Shown: positions 28,907-31,297 of the stretch, in pieces | Position numbering within the stretch: the first letter of the stretch is position 1 | How the letters are laid out: every line of letters starts with the position of its first letter | Source of the DNA: Reyranella sp. | GTDB taxonomy: Bacteria; Pseudomonadota; Alphaproteobacteria; Reyranellales; Reyranellaceae | Assembly (NCBI GenBank): GCA_004296815.1 | Contig: SCVT01000200.1 | Location: 1-31,297, forward strand | DNA length: 31,297 bases | Reading direction: 5' to 3' | The notes under the pieces: model-generated | The model's database searches: none | What the model saw: the letters and a program-made list of their open reading frames with translations, nothing else | What the model was told of the DNA's origin: nothing | Position numbers and translations under genes: made by a program

Positions 28907-29569
28907 CTAGAGTACGGCTTCGAGCAGGCGTCGCGCTTCGTGCAGGTCGGTCAGCACGCGCAATGCTTTTTCACGCACCTCGGGGTGCGGCTCCAGTATG
29001 TCGGGCACGATGAAGGCCATGGCGCCCGCCGCATGGGCGGCGGTGAGGCCGACGTTGGAATCCTCGAAGGCGACACAGCGGGAGGGCGACACGCCGAGGC
29101 GCCGGGCGGCTTCGAGATAGACGTCGGGTGCAGGCTTGGCGTGGGCCACGTCGTCGCGCGTCGCCACCGCCCGGAAGCGGCCGAGCAGGCCGGCGCGCCC
29201 CAGGTGGTTTTCGGCGGTGGTGCGGCCGGCCGAGGTGGCGACGGCGCAGGGAATGCCGCGGGCAGCAAGGAAGTCGAGCAGCTCGACCGCGCCCGGCTTC
29301 ACCGGGATGCGCTCCTCCAGGAGGCCTCTTATGTGGGTCGAGAAATGGCCGCGGAACTCGTCGATGCTGAAGCCCTCGCCGTAGAACTCCGCGATCATGA
29401 GATTGCACTCGCGTCCCGGCACGCCGATCATCGCGTGGCAGAGCGAAAGCGGCATCTCGCGGTCGAGCCGCCGCGCTGCGGCCTGCATCGCCTGGATGTA
29501 CAGCGCCTCCGTGTCGATCAGCAGACCGTCCATGTCGAAAAGGGCGGCCTCGACGGGTTCCTTGAGCAT
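28907..29569 (-). CDS. HAD-superfamily hydrolase, subfamily IA (phosphoglycolate phosphatase/beta-PGM-like)
   Basis: Cytoplasmic phosphatase or phosphomutase of 220 aa. Motif I is FDMDGLLIDTE (Asp12 nucleophile, Asp14 acid/base), motif II is VATSAGRTTAE (Ser/Thr), motif III Lys is in HAKPAPDVYLEAARRLG, and motif IV is CVAFEDSNVGLTAAHAAG. A helical cap sits between motifs I and II (about 18-90), so substrates are small sugar or nucleotide phosphates. The start at 29569 has a weak AAAG site. It is eight bases upstream of the RidA-like gene and divergent from the cupin gene. Pairing a small-molecule phosphatase with a RidA-like protein suggests metabolite repair, which is inference. Confidence 0.94.
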   Translation of the reverse strand: MLKEPVEAALFDMDGLLIDTEALYIQAMQAAARRLDREMPLSLCHAMIGVPGRECNLMIAEFYGEGFSIDEFRGHFSTHIRGLLEERIPVKPGAVELLDFLAARGIPCAVATSAGRTTAENHLGRAGLLGRFRAVATRDDVAHAKPAPDVYLEAARRLGVSPSRCVAFEDSNVGLTAAHAAGAMAFIVPDILEPHPEVREKALRVLTDLHEARRLLEAVL

Positions 29570-29620
29570 GCTTTCGTTCTAAGCTCGGCGCGGCCCAGAG
29601 CAAGAGGGGGAGAAAATTTC

Positions 29621-29971
29621 ATGCGCATCCACAATCTGTATGTCGACGAAGCAGGCGAAACTCACTTCCGTGACATCGAGATCGAGTGGAAGCACGAGGG
29701 CCGTGGCGGCAAGACGTCCGCGACCTTGCCGGCGACCGGCATCATCTTCCGCGAGACGCCGGGCACCTACGACTACGAATGGCATCCCGCGCCGCGCCGG
29801 CAGTACATCATCAATCTCGATGCCGGCGTCTCGATCCAGGCGAGCGACGGCGAGACCCGCATCATCGGCGCCGGCGAGGTGATCCTGGTCGAGGACACGC
29901 ACGGCAAGGGCCATTTCTCCAAGGCGATCGAGGGCAAGCTGCGCCACTCGATCTTCGTTCCCATCGAGTAG
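29621..29971 (+). CDS. Small single-domain cupin-like protein
   Basis: Soluble 116-aa protein, starting MRIHNLYVDEAGETHF. The cupin beta-barrel pattern is visible: TPGTYDYEWHPAPRRQYIINLDAGVSIQASDGETRIIGAGEVILVEDTHGKGH. In cupin motif 1 the usual G(X)5HXH is reduced to YEWHPAPRRQY with one His; motif 2 has G-x-G-E-V-x-L-V-x-D-x-x-G-x-G-H, so two His remain as possible metal ligands. GAGGGGGAG precedes the ATG. The aminotransferase gene follows after 16 bases on the same strand, so the two probably form one operon. The function is unknown; such small cupins can be isomerases, dioxygenases or binding proteins. Confidence 0.87.
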   Translation: MRIHNLYVDEAGETHFRDIEIEWKHEGRGGKTSATLPATGIIFRETPGTYDYEWHPAPRRQYIINLDAGVSIQASDGETRIIGAGEVILVEDTHGKGHFSKAIEGKLRHSIFVPIE

Positions 29972-29987
29972 CGCGTTAGAGGCGACC

Positions 29988-31271
29988 ATGAACGTCCAGA
30001 CCCCGATCGATCCGACCAACCAACTCGTCGAGCAGGCCAAGAAGGTCCTGCCGGGCGGCAGCTTCGGCAACATGCCGGCCGAGGTGATCCTCAAGGAGGG
30101 CAGGGGCGGTCACATCTACGACGAAGCCGGCCACGAATATGTCGACTACCTGCTGGGCTCGGGGCCGATGTTCATCGGCCACGCGCATCCCAAGGTGACC
30201 GAGGCGGTGCAGGCACAGGTGCCGCTCGGCACGACCTTCTTCGGCAACAACCGCCACGGCATCGCGCTCGCCGAGGCGATCGTGGACGCCGTACCCTGCG
30301 CCGAGCAGGTGCGCTTCGTCTGTTCCGGCACCGAGGCCGACCTCTATGCGATGCGCGCCGCCCGCGCCTTCCGCAAGCGCGACAAGATCCTGAAGTTCGA
30401 GGGCGGCTATCACGGCATGAGCGACTATGCGCTGGTCTCGCTGGCGCCCAAGAACCCCGGCAATTTCCCGCGCGGTTCGGTCGACTCCGCCGGCATCCCG
30501 AAGTCCGTCATCGACGAGATGGTGGTCGCGGCCTTCAACGACATCGACATGGTGCGCAGCCTGATCGAGGAGCAGAAGGACGAGCTGGCCGGCGTCATCG
30601 TCGAGCCGTTCCAGCGCCTGATCCCGCCCAAGCCCGGCTTCCTCCAGGCGCTGCGCGAGGTCACCGCCGAGCACGGCATCCCGCTCATCTTCGACGAGGT
30701 CGTGACCGGCTTCCGCTTCGCCTATGGCGGCGCCCAGGAATATTACGGCGTGACGCCCGACCTCTGCACGCTCGGCAAGATCGTGGGCGGTGGCTTTGCG
30801 CTGGCGGCCATCGCCGGCCGCGCCGACATCATGAAGCACTTCGACCGGCTCGCCATGACCGACGAGGATTTCATCTTCCAGGTGGGCACGCTCTCGGGCA
30901 ATCCGGTCGCCGCCGTCGCCGGCCTAGCCACGCTCGAGGTGCTGAAGCAGCCCGGCACCTACGAGGGGGTGTTCGCCACCGGCCGCGAGCTGATGGGCGC
31001 GCTCTCCGAGATGCTGAAGAAGGCCGGGCTCAAGGCGCAGGTGGTGGGCGAGCCGCCGCTGTTCGACATCGTCTTCACCGACCAGCCGATCAAGGACTAT
31101 CGCGACACGCTGAAGGGCGATGCCGCGAAGCTGAAGCGCTTCAACCAGGTGCTGCGCGCCAACGGCATCATGAAGGGCGAGAGCAAGTACTATGTGAGCG
31201 TGGCCCACACCCGCGCCGACATCGAGCACACGATCGCGGCGTGGAAGAAGGCGATCGAGGCGGTGAAGTGA
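29988..31271 (+). CDS. Class III aminotransferase (glutamate-1-semialdehyde aminomutase-like group)
   Basis: PLP enzyme of 427 aa, full length. Fold-type I class III blocks: YDEAGHEYVDYLLGSGPMFIGHAHP, VRFVCSGTEADLYAMRAARAF, KFEGGYHGMSDYALVS, VIVEPFQ, LIFDEVVTGFR with PLP-binding Asp236, and CTLGKIVGGGF with Schiff-base Lys264. The SGTEA and GGGF blocks place it near glutamate-1-semialdehyde aminomutases, but the N-terminus and neighbours suggest a catabolic transaminase for omega-amino or related acids. It lies 16 bases after a cupin gene, with GAGGCGACC before the ATG. True HemL status cannot be fixed from this window. Confidence 0.94.
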   Translation: MNVQTPIDPTNQLVEQAKKVLPGGSFGNMPAEVILKEGRGGHIYDEAGHEYVDYLLGSGPMFIGHAHPKVTEAVQAQVPLGTTFFGNNRHGIALAEAIVDAVPCAEQVRFVCSGTEADLYAMRAARAFRKRDKILKFEGGYHGMSDYALVSLAPKNPGNFPRGSVDSAGIPKSVIDEMVVAAFNDIDMVRSLIEEQKDELAGVIVEPFQRLIPPKPGFLQALREVTAEHGIPLIFDEVVTGFRFAYGGAQEYYGVTPDLCTLGKIVGGGFALAAIAGRADIMKHFDRLAMTDEDFIFQVGTLSGNPVAAVAGLATLEVLKQPGTYEGVFATGRELMGALSEMLKKAGLKAQVVGEPPLFDIVFTDQPIKDYRDTLKGDAAKLKRFNQVLRANGIMKGESKYYVSVAHTRADIEHTIAAWKKAIEAVK

Positions 31272-31297
31272 AGAAAGCCGTCCCTGCCAAGAAAGTC
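31268..31297 (+). CDS. Possible start of a further gene, cut by window edge
   Basis: GTG at 31268 overlaps the stop of the aminotransferase gene by four bases (GTGA), the same junction used three other times in this window. Only ten codons are visible (MKKAVPAKKV), Lys-rich and open to the edge. Nothing more can be said. Confidence 0.35.
   Translation, partial: MKKAVPAKKV

Overview
The window is GC-rich chromosomal DNA, densely packed with genes, from an alphaproteobacterium. The HWE-family histidine kinase, the many ABC uptake systems for organic solutes, the FadR-type regulator, and the 'CCTTCGAGACG...CTCCTCAGGATGAG' palindromic repeat all suggest a soil or water heterotroph of the Bradyrhizobium/Reyranella kind. 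The genus is a guess from style and cannot be proven here. I see no rRNA, tRNA, CRISPR array, insertion sequence or phage genes. No stretch longer than about 140 bases lacks a gene.

Layout. (1) 2-1081: 3' part of a secreted histidine acid phosphatase, followed by an inverted pair of palindromic repeats. (2) 1215-8347, minus strand: a soluble poly-HAMP hybrid histidine kinase (1636 aa, three receivers), a REC-PAS-HWE kinase-REC protein 23 bases behind it, and a small unknown protein. (3) 8443-13407, plus strand: a nested palindromic operator, a GntR/FadR regulator, an RpiB-type isomerase, two tandemly duplicated periplasmic binding proteins, two permeases and an ATPase. This is a regulated import and metabolism operon. 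(4) 13410-15652: a DUF1801 protein, a YjbR/MmcQ protein and, between them on the minus strand, a binding-protein-like gene without a signal peptide that overlaps a seven-helix membrane protein gene. (5) 15657-19405, plus strand: carboxylesterase, enolase-superfamily enzyme and amidohydrolase, tightly coupled, which look like three steps of one degradative route. (6) 19471-22154: a secreted proline-rich protein with an internal repeat, a YaiI/DUF188 protein and an orphan dipeptide-type binding protein. (7) 22297-27052: a luciferase-like monooxygenase divergent from an Fbp/Afu-type ABC system (binding protein, ATPase, fused double permease). (8) 27066-31271: a DsbA/FrnE thioredoxin-fold protein, an atypical SDR, a RidA-like protein with a HAD phosphatase, a cupin, and a class III aminotransferase. 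A further gene may begin at the right edge.

Many adjacent genes overlap by four bases (ATGA or GTGA), which points to translational coupling. The genes mostly serve uptake and breakdown of small organic molecules plus signalling. The least explained items are the signal-less binding protein/7TM pair, the esterase-enolase-amidohydrolase operon, the regulator-isomerase-transporter operon with its 35-base nested operator, and several enzymes whose expected catalytic residue is replaced (phosphatase Asp to Gln, SDR Tyr to Phe, RidA Arg to Thr).
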